NCBI RefSeq assembly: GCF_900102505.1
Contig: NZ_FMVT01000002.1
Span: 248,001-312,000 of the forward strand
Length of the DNA: 64,000 bases
Origin: Paracoccus tibetensis
Lineage (GTDB): Bacteria > Pseudomonadota > Alphaproteobacteria > Rhodobacterales > Rhodobacteraceae
Direction: 5' to 3'
Shown: one piece after another, positions 13,903 through 23,540 of the stretch
Layout: every line of letters begins with the position of its first letter
How positions within the stretch are numbered: the first letter of the stretch is position 1
Position numbers and translations under genes: made by a program
The notes under the pieces: generated by a model
Seen by the model: the letters and a program-made list of their open reading frames with translations, nothing else
What the model was told of the DNA's origin: nothing
The model's database searches: none

Positions 13903-16566
13903 TTACGCGACGGCCTGCGGCAGCTCGACCGGCGGGCGCTGCGGCAGGCTGATGCGGAAGGCAGCGCCGCCAAGGCCCGGCAGATAGGCGATGTCGCCGC
14001 CGAGGACCGCCATGATCTCGCGGCAGATCGCGAGGCCGAGGCCCGCGCCGCCGGCCCGCGCCGGATCATTCAGCCGGGCGAATTTCTCGAAGATCAGCGA
14101 CTGCCGGCTGCTGTCGATGCCGCTGCCATTGTCCATGATGTTAATGACCGTCCCGCCCTCGGCCGGGCGGGTGACGCGGATGTGCAGCATGGGCCGGTCC
14201 GCGTCGCAGTACTTCCGCGCGTTCGAGATGACGTTGATCAGCACCTGCAACAGCCGGTCCGCGTCGGTGATGATGCCGACATGCTCGGAGGCGACGTCGC
14301 GGTCGATCAGGAAGCTGCGCTCGGGCCGCGTGGCCGAGGCGGCCGAGAGCGCGCGGCTGATCAGGTCGTGCAGGTTGACGGCCGTAACGGACAGCTGCGC
14401 CCGCCCGCTTTCCAGCACCGAGAGGTCCAGAAGGTCGTCCAGAAGCCGCGTCAGCCGCCCGGCCTCGTCATGGATGATCCCGGCGAAACGGCTGCGTTCT
14501 TCATGCGTGAGCGTCGGGTCCTTGAGGATCTCCGAAAACGCCCGGACCGAGGTCATGGGCGTGCGCAGTTCGTGGCTGATCTGGCTGAGGAAGGCGTCCT
14601 TCTGCACCGAGAGGGCGGTCAGCTTGTCATTGGCCTCGCGCAGTTGCAGGGCGGTGCGCGCCAGTTCGGCCCGCGCGCTCTCCAGCCGCTGCGTCTCTTC
14701 CTTGGCGCGCTGCGCCTCGTCCGCGACCTGCAGAAGGTCCGAGACGGTCAGCGCGACGCCCCCCGCCACGCGGTCGATCATGGCATGGGCGGTCGCCGAG
14801 CCGATCGACCCGCCAAGCCGCCGCTCGAGCCGCGTCAGAAAGCGCGGGGTCAGGTCCGGCAGGTAGCCGGTCTTGCCCTGCGCATGCGCCTCGTCGCGGA
14901 AATAGCGCAGCGCCTCCTCGGGGCCCCAGACCCGGCGGGCCATCGCCAGAAGCGGCTCGGCGCGGCCCTCGCCGCGGGTCATGCGGCTGTGGCGGATCGG
15001 CTCGACCGCCGACACGAAGGACAGGCCCTGCAGCCGCTCGACCGGGTCGGGAAAGCCGAAGATCGACACGCCGATGAAGGCCAGGATGTTCATCGACAGC
15101 GACAGGAAGACGGCGAAGGTCCAGGGATCGACGCCCGACGGCAGGGGAATGTCGCCGCCAACGCCGATCGAGGGCAGGAAGATCAGCGCGATCCACAGCG
15201 CCGCGCCGCAGCCGATCCCGGCATAGGCGCCCTTGCGGTTCGCCCCGCGCCAGAGCAGCCCGCCGATCATCGCCGGCAGCACCTGCGCCATGCCCGCGAA
15301 GGCCACAAGGCCCATCGCCGCCAGCGCCGCCGTGCCGCCCGAGGCGTGGTAGTAGAGCCAGCCCGCGCCGGTGACGGCCAGGATCGCCAAGCGCCGGGCG
15401 TTCAGCACGAAGCCGCGCAGGTCGTCCGCGTCCTCGCCCCCCTGCGGGCGGCGCAGCGCCAGCCAGACCGGCACCAGCCAGTGGTTCGAGACCATCGTCG
15501 CCACCGCGATGGCGCAGACCACCACCATCGAGGTCGCCGCCGAGAAGCCGCCGAGAAAGACCAGCAACGCCAGCCAGTTCTGCCCCTGCGAGGCGGGCAG
15601 CGTCAGCATGTAGAGATCGGGGTTGGCCGCGGCCGGCAGCAGCTCGCGCCCCATCACCGCGATCGGAAGCACGAAGAGCGACATGGCGAAGAGATAGGCC
15701 GGAAAGGCCCAGCCTGCCGTGTTCAGCCGCTCTTCGTCGGCGGCCTCGACGACCATGACCTGAAACATGCGCGGCAGGGTCAGGATGGCCGCGGCCGAGA
15801 CGATGTTCAGCGCCGTCCAGCGATCGGCCCTGAGGGCCCAGCCCTCCGCGTTCTGCGGCTCGGCGGCGGCGGCCGCGATGCGGTCCAGGATGTCGGCCGG
15901 TCCGTCGGCCAGCCACCAGACGACGAAGACGCCAAGGGTCAGGAAGGCGACCAGCTTGACCACCGCTTCAAGGGCGATGGCGGTGACAACCCCGTGGTGC
16001 CGCTCGTCCGCGGCCAGGTTGCGCGTGCCGAAGAGGATGGTGAACAGCGCCAGCCCCGCCGCCACCCACAGCGCGGTGCCGCCGAGCGTGTTGCCGTTCA
16101 GCGTCGGCCCGTAGGGCGTGTCGGTGGCGAAGACCTCGAAGGACAGGCTCACCGATTGCAGCTGCAACGCGATGTAGGGGGTCGAGGCGATGACGGCGAT
16201 CAGCGTGACGAGGCCGGCGAGGCGGTTCGACTTGCCGAAGCGGGCCGAGATCAGGTCGGCGACCGAAGTCACATGGTGCATCCGCGCCACGCGCACGAGG
16301 CGGCGCAGCCCCCACCACGCGCCGGTGAAGACGATGGTCGGGCCGAGATAGATGGTCAGGAACTCCAGCCCCGAGCGCGAGGCGTAGCCGACAGCGCCGT
16401 AGAAGGTCCAGGCCGAGCAGTAGACCGAGAGCGAGAGCGTGTAGACCAGCGGATGGTCGAGCCAGCGCACATGGCCGCGCGCCGCCGCGCGGTCGGCCGC
16501 AAAGGCGACGCCGAACATCAGGACGACATAGGCCAGGCAGCTCGCGAGCAACGTCTCAAAGGGCAT
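13903..16566 (-). CDS. Sodium:solute-symporter-fused sensor histidine kinase
   Basis: An 887-residue fusion. The N-terminal about 500 residues form a 12-13-helix sodium/solute symporter-like domain (VYCSAWTFYGAVGYASRSG, ALEAVVKLVAFLTLG). A linker and coiled coil follow, then HisKA with His665 in SQISHELRTPM, then HATPase with N, G1 and G2 boxes (NVISNARKY, DNGSGID, GGAGLGL). This is the architecture of CrbS-type kinases that sense small acids such as acetate. The ATG at 16566 lies inside the end of the preceding 2-TM gene. Together with that gene and the CheY-like regulator it forms a three-gene operon. Its ligand is unknown. Confidence 0.92.
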   Translation of the reverse strand: MPFETLLASCLAYVVLMFGVAFAADRAAARGHVRWLDHPLVYTLSLSVYCSAWTFYGAVGYASRSGLEFLTIYLGPTIVFTGAWWGLRRLVRVARMHHVTSVADLISARFGKSNRLAGLVTLIAVIASTPYIALQLQSVSLSFEVFATDTPYGPTLNGNTLGGTALWVAAGLALFTILFGTRNLAADERHHGVVTAIALEAVVKLVAFLTLGVFVVWWLADGPADILDRIAAAAAEPQNAEGWALRADRWTALNIVSAAAILTLPRMFQVMVVEAADEERLNTAGWAFPAYLFAMSLFVLPIAVMGRELLPAAANPDLYMLTLPASQGQNWLALLVFLGGFSAATSMVVVCAIAVATMVSNHWLVPVWLALRRPQGGEDADDLRGFVLNARRLAILAVTGAGWLYYHASGGTAALAAMGLVAFAGMAQVLPAMIGGLLWRGANRKGAYAGIGCGAALWIALIFLPSIGVGGDIPLPSGVDPWTFAVFLSLSMNILAFIGVSIFGFPDPVERLQGLSFVSAVEPIRHSRMTRGEGRAEPLLAMARRVWGPEEALRYFRDEAHAQGKTGYLPDLTPRFLTRLERRLGGSIGSATAHAMIDRVAGGVALTVSDLLQVADEAQRAKEETQRLESARAELARTALQLREANDKLTALSVQKDAFLSQISHELRTPMTSVRAFSEILKDPTLTHEERSRFAGIIHDEAGRLTRLLDDLLDLSVLESGRAQLSVTAVNLHDLISRALSAASATRPERSFLIDRDVASEHVGIITDADRLLQVLINVISNARKYCDADRPMLHIRVTRPAEGGTVINIMDNGSGIDSSRQSLIFEKFARLNDPARAGGAGLGLAICREIMAVLGGDIAYLPGLGGAAFRISLPQRPPVELPQAVA

Positions 16567-16891
16567 CGGGGCCGCGCTCCGCCTCACCTGACGGCCGGCG
16601 CCCCGCAAGCCCGTCGCGCGGGGCGACCTGCGCGGCGGCGGCCTCGCTGGCGCGGACGGTCGCGGCCTCGGCCCGCAGCAGCGCCCGGTGCAGCGCCCAG
16701 ATCGCGACGATCAGCCCGGCCCAGAGCGCGAAGAACCACACCGCCCCGCCTGCATAGCTGACCGAGCGCGGCACCCACCAGACCGGCAGCAGCAAGAGCA
16801 GCGTCGCCAGCACCGGCAGCACGCGCGCGGCGTCGCCAAGCCGTCGGCGGTGGAACGACGCGCGTTCCAGGAACAGCGGCCGGTCAGGCAT
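16556..16891 (-). CDS. Two-TM hypothetical protein of the kinase operon
   Basis: A 111-residue protein with two hydrophobic helices (ARVLPVLATLLLLLPVWWV and AVWFFALWAGLIVAIWAL) and an Ala/Arg-rich tail. GGCAGGG lies upstream of the ATG at 16891. Its end overlaps the start of the symporter-kinase gene by 11 nt, so the two are probably made together. The size and position recall the small DUF4212-type subunits found before symporter genes, but the sequence does not let me assign it to that family. Confidence 0.7.
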   Translation of the reverse strand: MPDRPLFLERASFHRRRLGDAARVLPVLATLLLLLPVWWVPRSVSYAGGAVWFFALWAGLIVAIWALHRALLRAEAATVRASEAAAAQVAPRDGLAGRRPSGEAERGPDAL

Positions 16892-16921
16892 GGCCCTGCC
16901 CCGCCGCAACCGCCTGCCGTG

Positions 16922-17281
16922 TCATGACAGCATCTGGCGGACCAGCGCCCGCAGGTCCTCGTTCGCGAAGGGCTTGGCAAGGACGGCGTCGGCGCCGCTT
17001 CCGGCCTCGGTCGTCTCGCCGCGGGCGGTCAGCATCAGCACCGGCGTCGCGGCGAGGGCCGGATCCTCGGCCGCGCGCAGGTCGCACAGGATCTCGGTCC
17101 CCGAGCGGTTGGGCAGCATCAGGTCCAGGATCACGAGGCGCGGGCGGTGGCGCTCGATCTCCTCGATGCCGCCGGCGCCGTCGTGATGCAGGCCGAACTG
17201 CCAGCCCTCGCGGGTCATGATGAAGCGCACCGCCTCGGCGATGTTCGGCTCGTCCTCGATCATCAGGATGTCCAGACCCAT
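16922..17281 (-). CDS. Single-domain (CheY-like) response regulator
   Basis: A 119-residue receiver domain without an output domain. Acidic pocket Glu9-Asp10-Glu11, phosphoacceptor Asp53 in VILDLMLPN, LTARG at about 83 and Lys in VLAKPF near 103 are all present. It is the first gene of the operon that continues with the 2-TM protein and the symporter-fused kinase, which is its likely phosphodonor. Without an output domain it must act through protein contact or as a phosphate sink. Confidence 0.93.
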   Translation of the reverse strand: MGLDILMIEDEPNIAEAVRFIMTREGWQFGLHHDGAGGIEEIERHRPRLVILDLMLPNRSGTEILCDLRAAEDPALAATPVLMLTARGETTEAGSGADAVLAKPFANEDLRALVRQMLS

Positions 17282-17353
17282 CTGACACGCGCCTCCCCCA
17301 AAGCGCGTTGATGATGCGGCAGAAAGCGTCGCGATGTCAAAGCATCCGTGGTC

Positions 17354-18667
17354 TCATCGACCGTCCGGCAGGTTCGTGATGCCCGCGCGCATCCCTGCCG
17401 CCGTGGCTGGCGCGAGGATTGACGGCTCGCGCCGGGCCGGGCAGTCCCGGCGCGGGCAGATGCGGCAGGTCGGCCCGATGGCGGTGGCGTCGGCCCGTGC
17501 CGCCCCCGGCTCCGGCAGGACCAGCATCAGCCCCTCGATCAGCACCGGCCCCGACATTCCCTGCGGTTGACGGCGCGCGGCGAGGCTGAGCGTCCAGAAG
17601 CGGCGCCCGTCAGGCGTGACGACCTGCCGCTGAAGCGCCGCGCCCGGCGCGGCCAGCGCCTCGTAGAGCGGCCAGAGCGGGCAGCTTTCGCCCGGCCGGG
17701 GCAGCGGGAAGCCAGGGGCGGCGCGGCGGAAGGTCAGTGTGCCCGAGGCGTCGCAAGCCAGCAGCCCCGCGCTCTCGAAACCGGGCGGGCGCAGCATCGC
17801 CAGCCGCCGCAGCAGAAGATCCAGCGGCACCCGCAGGCCCTCCGCCATCATCACCGGGTCCGGCACGCCCGCGCCCTCTTGCCCTGTCGCGGCAGCGGCA
17901 AGGCGCAAATCGGGCAGCGCGTCGCGGTCGTCCTGCATCCGCATCGCCAGCCGCGCGGCCATCGCGCGGGCAGCGTCCGAGGCCAGCGCCGCATCCTCGA
18001 GGGCGCCAGCCTCCAGCCACTGCTCCACCTCCTCCTGCGGGGTCAGCGGCGCGGCCTCGGTCTCGAAACTGTCGAGATATGCGACGAGCGATTGCGCCGT
18101 CACCGACAGGCGCTGGCTGTCCTCGTTGAGGTTGCCGTGGAAGCGCCGTCGCCAGTCGGCCGGAATGTCCTCTTCCTCGACGAGGATCGAGGCGGTGGAG
18201 CGCAGCGAGGTCACGGCCGACAGCACCTCGTGCAGCGTGGTCAGCAGGTAGGGATCGCGCGTCATCCGTTCGCTGAGGGTCGTCAGCTGCCGCTCCAGCG
18301 CGGCGGCGCGGCGGGCATGGCCGACCAGCAGCTGCGACCAGCCCGGATAGCGGGCGATGAACTCGGCGGCCTGGTCCAGCTCGGCCGCCTGCGCCTCGGG
18401 CAGGGGCTGTGCGGCGGCCTCGCGCAGGGCCGCGATGCGCGCCTCCTCGCGACCCTGCGCCAGCTCCTCGGGGGGAACCTGAAGCTCGCCGGCGAGGCGG
18501 CTGACCAGTTCGGGGCTGACGGGACGGCGGTTGTGCTCGATGAGGTTCAGATAGGCCGGCGAGATGCCTACGGCCCGTGCCAGCTGCGCCTGCCGCCGCG
18601 ACAGCGCCAGCCGCCGCTCGCGGATGCGGGTGCCGGTCAGGACATGGGGGCCGCTGCGATCGCTCAT
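17354..18667 (-). CDS. XRE-family short-chain acyl-CoA/fatty-acid regulator (ScfR/RamB-like)
   Basis: A 437-residue transcription factor. An XRE helix-turn-helix spans about residues 10-65 (RIRERRLALSRRQAQLARA, GISPAYLNLIEHNRR). A long sensory region follows, and a C-terminal cysteine cluster CRICPRRDCPARRE is typical of the ScfR/DUF2083 domain. RamB and related proteins control acetate, propionate and glyoxylate metabolism. It sits just before the symporter-kinase operon on the same strand, so a shared theme of small-acid sensing is plausible but inferred. The start ATG at 18667 is the first after the stop of the DUF815 gene. Confidence 0.87.
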   Translation of the reverse strand: MSDRSGPHVLTGTRIRERRLALSRRQAQLARAVGISPAYLNLIEHNRRPVSPELVSRLAGELQVPPEELAQGREEARIAALREAAAQPLPEAQAAELDQAAEFIARYPGWSQLLVGHARRAAALERQLTTLSERMTRDPYLLTTLHEVLSAVTSLRSTASILVEEEDIPADWRRRFHGNLNEDSQRLSVTAQSLVAYLDSFETEAAPLTPQEEVEQWLEAGALEDAALASDAARAMAARLAMRMQDDRDALPDLRLAAAATGQEGAGVPDPVMMAEGLRVPLDLLLRRLAMLRPPGFESAGLLACDASGTLTFRRAAPGFPLPRPGESCPLWPLYEALAAPGAALQRQVVTPDGRRFWTLSLAARRQPQGMSGPVLIEGLMLVLPEPGAARADATAIGPTCRICPRRDCPARREPSILAPATAAGMRAGITNLPDGR

Positions 18668-18715
18668 GGGGTGATGAAAGCCCGCCCGCTTGCCTTGGGC
18701 AAGGAAATCCTGCGC

Positions 18716-19555
18716 TTAGACGGCGATCCCGTGACGGCCCGCAAGGTCGGTGAAGAACTGCCACGCCACCCGCCCCGAACGCGCGCCCCGCGTCGCCTGC
18801 CACTCGATCGCCTCGGCATGCAGCTGCTGCGGGTCCACGGCCAGCCCATAGCTGTCGCAATAGCCGGCGATCATGGCGAGGTATTCGTCCTGGCTGCAGG
18901 GGTGGAAGCCCAGCCACAGCCCGAAGCGGTCCGACAGCGAGACCTTCTCCTCGACCGCCTCGCCGGGATGGATGGCGGTGGCGCGCTCGTTGTCGATCAT
19001 GTCGCGCGGCATCAGGTGGCGCCGGTTCGAGGTCGCGTAGAGGATCACGTTCGCCGGCCGTCCGCTGATCCCGCCATCCAGCACCGCCTTCAGCGACTTG
19101 TACTGCGTGTCGTCATGGCTGAAGGACAGATCGTCCGCGAAGAGCAGGAACCGCTTGTCCGGCCGCGCGCCCAAGAGCGCCAGCAGCCGGCCGACCGAGG
19201 CCAGATCCTCGCGCGCGATCTCGACCAGCACCAGCGGCAGGCCCTGCGCGACCGCCTCGGCATGGACCGCCTTGACCAGCGAGGACTTCCCCATGCCCCG
19301 CGTGCCCCAGAGGAGGGCGTTGTTCGCGCCATGCCCGCGTGCGAATTGCAGCGTGTTCTCCAAAAGCGTGCGGCGGGCGCGGTCGATGCCGATCAGCTGG
19401 ACCAGATCGACGCGGGCGACCTGCGGCACCGGCTCAAGCCGGTCGGGGTCCGGGTGCCAGACATAGGCCTCGGCGCCGGTGAAGTCGGGCACCGGCACGG
19501 GAGGCGGCGCCAGCCGCTCGAGCGCGGCGGCGATGCGCTCGAGCGGCTCGCTCAC
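18716..19555 (-). CDS. DUF815 family P-loop ATPase
   Basis: A 279-residue AAA-like ATPase: Walker [10 protein letters not shown] (about 84-92), Walker [10 protein letters not shown] near 138, and conserved [23 protein letters not shown] and [11 protein letters not shown] segments typical of DUF815. It starts at a GTG (19555) overlapping the tatC stop (GTGA), so it is cotranslated as the fourth gene of the tat operon. The function of DUF815 is not established. Confidence 0.9.
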   Translation of the reverse strand: MSEPLERIAAALERLAPPPVPVPDFTGAEAYVWHPDPDRLEPVPQVARVDLVQLIGIDRARRTLLENTLQFARGHGANNALLWGTRGMGKSSLVKAVHAEAVAQGLPLVLVEIAREDLASVGRLLALLGARPDKRFLLFADDLSFSHDDTQYKSLKAVLDGGISGRPANVILYATSNRRHLMPRDMIDNERATAIHPGEAVEEKVSLSDRFGLWLGFHPCSQDEYLAMIAGYCDSYGLAVDPQQLHAEAIEWQATRGARSGRVAWQFFTDLAGRHGIAV

Positions 19556-20415
19556 TGCTCGTCCTCGACCCAGAGGCCCTGGGCGCGCAGCTCGGCCTCG
19601 CGCTTCTTCTCGATGCGGCGGACCAGCTGGATCGAGATCTCGTAAAGGCCGTAGACCACCGTGAAGAGCACGACCTGAGAGATGACGTCCGGCGGCGTGG
19701 CAATGGCCGCCAGCACCAGGATCGCCAGCACGGCGTAGCGCCGCACCCCGGCCAACCCCTCGGCCGAGACCAGCCCCGCCTTGCCCATCAGCGTCAGCAG
19801 CACGGGCAGCTGGAAGCTGAGGCCGAAGGCCATGATGAACTTGGTGGTCAGCGACAGGTATTCCTCGACCGAGCCCTGGAAGACGATGGCGGCCATCGGC
19901 GTCGCGGGCTGGGTCGCGCCTGCGGCGGGATCGTCTGGCAGCAGCAGCGGCCCCTGCTGAAAGGCCAGGAAGAAGTCGTAGGCCATCGGCAGGATGATGT
20001 AGAAGGCGAAGGCCGCGCCGACGAAGAACATGACCGGCGAGGCGACGAGGAAGGGCAGGAAGGCCTGCTTCTCGTTGCGGTAGAGGCCCGGCGCCACGAA
20101 GCGCCACATCTGGTAGCCGATGATCGGGAAGGACAGCGCGAAGCCGCCCAGCAGCGAGATGCGGATGGCGACGAAGAAGCCCTCCTGCAGCTTCAGCAGG
20201 ATCAGGCCGCATTCCTGCCCGCGATCTTCCAGCGCGGCGCAGATGGGCTGGGTCAGGAAGTTGTAGATCGGGTTCCAGACCGTGTAGCACAGCACCATCG
20301 CGATGATGAAGGCGACCAGCGACCAGATGATGCGGGTGCGCAGCTCGGCCAGATGCTCGATCAGGGGGGCAGAGCTGTCGTCGATCTCTTCTTTCGGGGG
20401 GGTCTTGCCGGCCAA
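19552..20415 (-). CDS. tatC: Sec-independent protein translocase TatC
   Basis: Polytopic receptor of the twin-arginine translocase in the inner membrane. The 287-residue protein has about six TM segments and the family motifs [12 protein letters not shown] near the N-terminus and [17 protein letters not shown] after the third segment. It begins at a TTG one base after the tatB stop; no ATG alternative fits, so translation is probably coupled to tatB. A periplasmic insert ([19 protein letters not shown]) is typical of this order. Confidence 0.95.
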   Translation of the reverse strand: MAGKTPPKEEIDDSSAPLIEHLAELRTRIIWSLVAFIIAMVLCYTVWNPIYNFLTQPICAALEDRGQECGLILLKLQEGFFVAIRISLLGGFALSFPIIGYQMWRFVAPGLYRNEKQAFLPFLVASPVMFFVGAAFAFYIILPMAYDFFLAFQQGPLLLPDDPAAGATQPATPMAAIVFQGSVEEYLSLTTKFIMAFGLSFQLPVLLTLMGKAGLVSAEGLAGVRRYAVLAILVLAAIATPPDVISQVVLFTVVYGLYEISIQLVRRIEKKREAELRAQGLWVEDEQ

Positions 20416-20416
20416 C

Positions 20417-20947
20417 TCAGTCGTCTTTCATGTCCGAGCGGCGAACCGCGTGCAGCCGCCGCGCGCCCGTGCCACTGCCCGTGCCTGCGCCAGCACCTGT
20501 TCCGGCGATCGGGGCGGCTGCGGCCGTCGCCGTCGCCGGGGCAGGCGCGGCCTCGGCGGTTGCCTTCGCCTTGGCGATCGTCTCGGCGGGGGGTGGGGGT
20601 GCGTCGGCGGCGGGGGCGTCCGGGTCGGGCTTCAGCGCGGTGCGCTTCGGCTGCGGGCGCTTGGGGTCCCATTTCTCGAACCGCTCCGTCGCGCGGTCCA
20701 GCGCGTCGAGGCCGAGCGCCTTCTTCGAGGTCAGGCTCTTCACGTCGCGCAGCGTGCCCGCCGCCTCGTCAAGGCCCGCGCCCTTGGCCGCGTCCTCCAT
20801 GGCCGAGCTGAACTCGCGCGCCATGCCCCGCGCCTTGGCGGTGATCCGGCCAAGCGAATGGAACAGGTGCGGCAGGTCCTTCGGCCCGACCACGATCAGC
20901 GCCACGACCCCGATCAGAAGCAGCTCGGTCCAGCCGATGTCCAGCAT
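20417..20947 (-). CDS. tatB: Sec-independent protein translocase TatB
   Basis: A 176-residue protein with a single N-terminal TM ([21 protein letters not shown]), then the PKDLPHLF hinge and an amphipathic helix, as in TatB. The C-terminal tail is rich in Ala, Pro and Gly (many GTG/GTA-type repeats near 140-165) and probably disordered. It binds signal peptides with TatC. It follows tatA by 20 nt and directly precedes tatC. Confidence 0.93.
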   Translation of the reverse strand: MLDIGWTELLLIGVVALIVVGPKDLPHLFHSLGRITAKARGMAREFSSAMEDAAKGAGLDEAAGTLRDVKSLTSKKALGLDALDRATERFEKWDPKRPQPKRTALKPDPDAPAADAPPPPAETIAKAKATAEAAPAPATATAAAAPIAGTGAGAGTGSGTGARRLHAVRRSDMKDD

Positions 20948-20967
20948 GGCTCAGCGCCTTTCGCGGA

Positions 20968-21246
20968 TCAGCGGTGGTCGGTCGAGGTGGTGGTGGTGCT
21001 CTGCGGCTTCGGCGTCGGCGTCACGTCGCGGGCACGCTCGCCCGGCAGGTCGCGGCGCAGCGCGGGGTCGCGCAGGTCGTCCGTCGCGGTCTCGACCTCT
21101 TCCGAGCCGTCCTTGACGCCCCGCTTGAAGGCGGTGATGCCCTTGCCGACCTCGCCCATCAGCGACGAGATCTTGCCGCGCCCGAACAGCACCAGCACGA
21201 CGACCGCGATGAGAAGAAGGCCGGGAAGGCCGATATTGTTCAGCAT
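20968..21246 (-). CDS. tatA: Sec-independent protein translocase TatA
   Basis: Pore-forming Tat subunit, 92 residues. The N-terminal TM (IGLPGLLLIAVVVLVLFG) is followed by the FGRGKI hinge and an amphipathic helix (SSLMGEVGKGITAFKRGVKD), then a polar Thr-rich tail. GGAG is 9 nt upstream of the ATG at 21246; an ATG at 21258 is an alternative. It leads the tatABC-DUF815 operon. Confidence 0.94.
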   Translation of the reverse strand: MLNNIGLPGLLLIAVVVLVLFGRGKISSLMGEVGKGITAFKRGVKDGSEEVETATDDLRDPALRRDLPGERARDVTPTPKPQSTTTTSTDHR

Positions 21247-21411
21247 GTGAAACTCCATCAGCGGACGAGCTTCGCCCGCGCCCCACAGATACGGGCTGGC
21301 ACGCGTGATTGCAAAGCCCTTCTCCGTGATCGCGAAGCCGTGTGCAGACCCCCGCCCGCCTGCGCGCCCGCGCCGCCTTGGCAGCGCGCTGGCGCCGGGT
21401 GATAAGGGCGC

Positions 21412-22032
21412 ATGGACATGGCCACCTACATCACCGCTTTCGTGACGCTTTTCGTGGTCATGGATCCCGTCGGACTGGCGCCGATCTTCATCGCGCTGAC
21501 TCCGGACATGTCCGGCGCCGCGCGTCGCCGCATCGGGCTGCGCGCGCTGGTCATCGCCGCGATCCTGCTGACGCTCTTCGGCCTTGCGGGCGAGGCGATC
21601 CTGTCGGGCATCGGCATCTCGATCTCGGCCTTCCGAATCGCCGGGGGCCTCCTGCTGTTCCTGACCGCGCTCGACATGCTGTTCGAGCGGCGGACCGAGC
21701 GGCGCGAGGGCCAGGCCGGCATGGAGGAACCCAGCCACGACCCCTCGGTCTTCCCGCTGGCGATGCCGCTTCTGGCCGGTCCCGGCGCGCTGGCCACGAT
21801 GATCCTGCTGGTGGGCGAGGGCCAGGGCGCGGGCCATATCGTCATGGTCCACCTGATGATGCTGGCCGTGCTGGCCATCGCCATGGTCCTCTTCGTGCTG
21901 GCGACGCCGCTTGCCCGCGCGCTTGGCCGCACCGGCACGATGGTCGTCACGCGCCTTCTGGGGATGCTGCTGGCCGCGCTGTCGGTGCAGTTCGTGATCG
22001 ACGGGCTGCGCGGGTCGGGGCTTTTCGGATGA
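21412..22032 (+). CDS. MarC family integral membrane protein
   Basis: A 206-residue protein with six TM segments and the MarC signatures FVVMDPVGLAPIF at residues 14-26 and MPLLAGPGALATMILL in the middle. The family was once linked to multiple antibiotic resistance, but its function is unknown. ATGs at 21412 and 21418 are both possible. The stop overlaps the aspartic protease start (ATGA), so the two form an operon divergent from tatA. Confidence 0.9.
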   Translation: MDMATYITAFVTLFVVMDPVGLAPIFIALTPDMSGAARRRIGLRALVIAAILLTLFGLAGEAILSGIGISISAFRIAGGLLLFLTALDMLFERRTERREGQAGMEEPSHDPSVFPLAMPLLAGPGALATMILLVGEGQGAGHIVMVHLMMLAVLAIAMVLFVLATPLARALGRTGTMVVTRLLGMLLAALSVQFVIDGLRGSGLFG

Positions 22033-22598
22033 GCGGGGACGAGACTGCCCGCCTCGCCTATCTGGTGCTGCTGCTGGTGGTGATCGGCGGCGCGATGCTG
22101 TTCGAGCTGTCCGGCCGCGGCGGCCGCGCCCTGCGCCAGATGCTGCTGTGGGTGGTCGCCTTCGCGGGCCTGGCCCTGGCGGCCGACTGGTGGATGGGCG
22201 GCGATGCGCCGCGCCAGCAGATGCTGGAGGGCGGCCGGATCGAGGTTGCCGCCGGCCGCGGCGGGCATTTCCACCTGGAGGCCGTGCTGAACGGCGAGCC
22301 GGTCCATTTCATCGTCGACACGGGCGCGACCACCGTCGCCCTCAGCCGCGAGGATGCCCGCCGCGTCGGCATCGACCCCGCGCGCCTCTCCTATACCGGC
22401 ATCGCCATGACGGCGAACGGCCAGGTGCCGACGGCGCAGGTGACGATCCGCGACTTCGCGCTTGGCGAGGTGCGGGACCAGAACGTGCGCGCCGTGGTGA
22501 TCGACGGCGACCTAGGCGTGTCGCTTCTGGGCATGTCCTATCTCAGCCGCTTCGCCCGCGTCAGCTTCGAGGGCAACCGGCTGATCCTGGAGCGCTGA
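22029..22598 (+). CDS. TIGR02281 clan AA aspartic protease (membrane-anchored)
   Basis: A 189-residue protein with two N-terminal TM helices (LAYLVLLLVVIGGAMLFEL and MLLWVVAFAGLALAADWW). A retropepsin-like domain follows, with the catalytic triplet Asp97-Thr-Gly in HFIVDTGATTVALS and the partner loop SLLGMSYLSRF. Single-domain enzymes of this type would work as dimers. Its active site probably faces the periplasm. The ATG overlaps the MarC stop. Substrates are unknown. Confidence 0.9.
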   Translation: MSGDETARLAYLVLLLVVIGGAMLFELSGRGGRALRQMLLWVVAFAGLALAADWWMGGDAPRQQMLEGGRIEVAAGRGGHFHLEAVLNGEPVHFIVDTGATTVALSREDARRVGIDPARLSYTGIAMTANGQVPTAQVTIRDFALGEVRDQNVRAVVIDGDLGVSLLGMSYLSRFARVSFEGNRLILER

Positions 22599-22601
22599 GG
22601 G

Positions 22602-23507
22602 TCAGCCCCAGACCTCCTGGAATTCGCGCCACTCGCGCGCGCCCATCCCGGAATTCTCCTGCGTCACCACCTCGCCGGCCAGCCGCCGCTTCAGCGCCGC
22701 CGCGCCCTGCGCAGACAGGCTCACCGCGTCCATCCGGTAGTCGCGGAAGGCGGCGAAGGCGGCCGGCACCCAGTCCGCGACGATCTCGCACATGACCTCG
22801 GCATAGACCCGTATCTCGTATTGCGCATGGGCATCGGCCCGCAGGCGCAGGAAGTGCAGAAGGTTGTGCAGGTCCGTCTTCCAGTACCACTGGGTGTAGA
22901 TGTTCGCCGGCAGGTTCATCCGCGCCAGCTCGCGCGCGAGGCCCTGCTGGCCGTCCTGGCTCAGCATCGCCTCGTAATGGTCATAGGACCGCATCGCGTC
23001 GTCCCGCAGCAGGTCGAGGACGCGCTGCGCCTCCTCGCCCTGCAAGACGTCGCCGCGCCCCTGGTTGTTCTGCGTCGATTGCGCCGCCAGCTGCTCGGGC
23101 GCGGGAATGTAGAACTCGCGGTCGAGGATCGAGTAGCGCGCCGAGTATTCGTTGACGTTCGCCATCCGGTGCCGGATCCACTGGCGGGCGACGAAGACCG
23201 GCAGCTTGACGTGGAACTTCACCTCGCACATCTCGAACGGGGTCGAGTGCCAGTGCCGCATCAGGTAGCGGATCAGCCCCTCGTCGTTCTGGACCGAGCG
23301 CGTGCCCCGGCCATAGCTGACCCGCGCCGCCTGGCAGATCGCCGCATCATCGCCCATGTAGTCGATGACCCGCACGAAGCCGTGGTCCAGCACCTCATGC
23401 GCCGTGTAAAGCCGCGCCTCCATCCCGGGCGAGACCGCCCGCAGCGTCCGCTCGCCCCCGGCCCGCTGGCTCTCGATCTCGGCTTTCTGTTCGGGGCTGA
23501 GCGGCAT
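22602..23507 (-). CDS. thyX: Flavin-dependent thymidylate synthase ThyX
   Basis: Makes dTMP from dUMP using FAD and methylenetetrahydrofolate, replacing ThyA. The ThyX motif RHRX7S is present as [14 protein letters not shown]. Other conserved parts are FARVS-like [12 protein letters not shown] and [16 protein letters not shown]. The ATG at 23507 ([17 protein letters not shown]) gives 301 residues; an upstream extension of 10 residues reads poorly. It converges on the aspartic protease gene with only 3 bp between the stops. Confidence 0.96.
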   Translation of the reverse strand: MPLSPEQKAEIESQRAGGERTLRAVSPGMEARLYTAHEVLDHGFVRVIDYMGDDAAICQAARVSYGRGTRSVQNDEGLIRYLMRHWHSTPFEMCEVKFHVKLPVFVARQWIRHRMANVNEYSARYSILDREFYIPAPEQLAAQSTQNNQGRGDVLQGEEAQRVLDLLRDDAMRSYDHYEAMLSQDGQQGLARELARMNLPANIYTQWYWKTDLHNLLHFLRLRADAHAQYEIRVYAEVMCEIVADWVPAAFAAFRDYRMDAVSLSAQGAAALKRRLAGEVVTQENSGMGAREWREFQEVWG

Positions 23508-23540
23508 GGGGGCGATCCTTCGGTCGGTTCGGATCAACCT

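Noticed and set aside
13768-16761. A 997-codon open frame on the plus strand across the symporter-kinase region
   Set aside because: It is antisense to the 887-residue kinase with clear catalytic motifs, is rich in Arg/Gly/Asp/His as expected for a reverse shadow at high GC, and has no recognisable domain.
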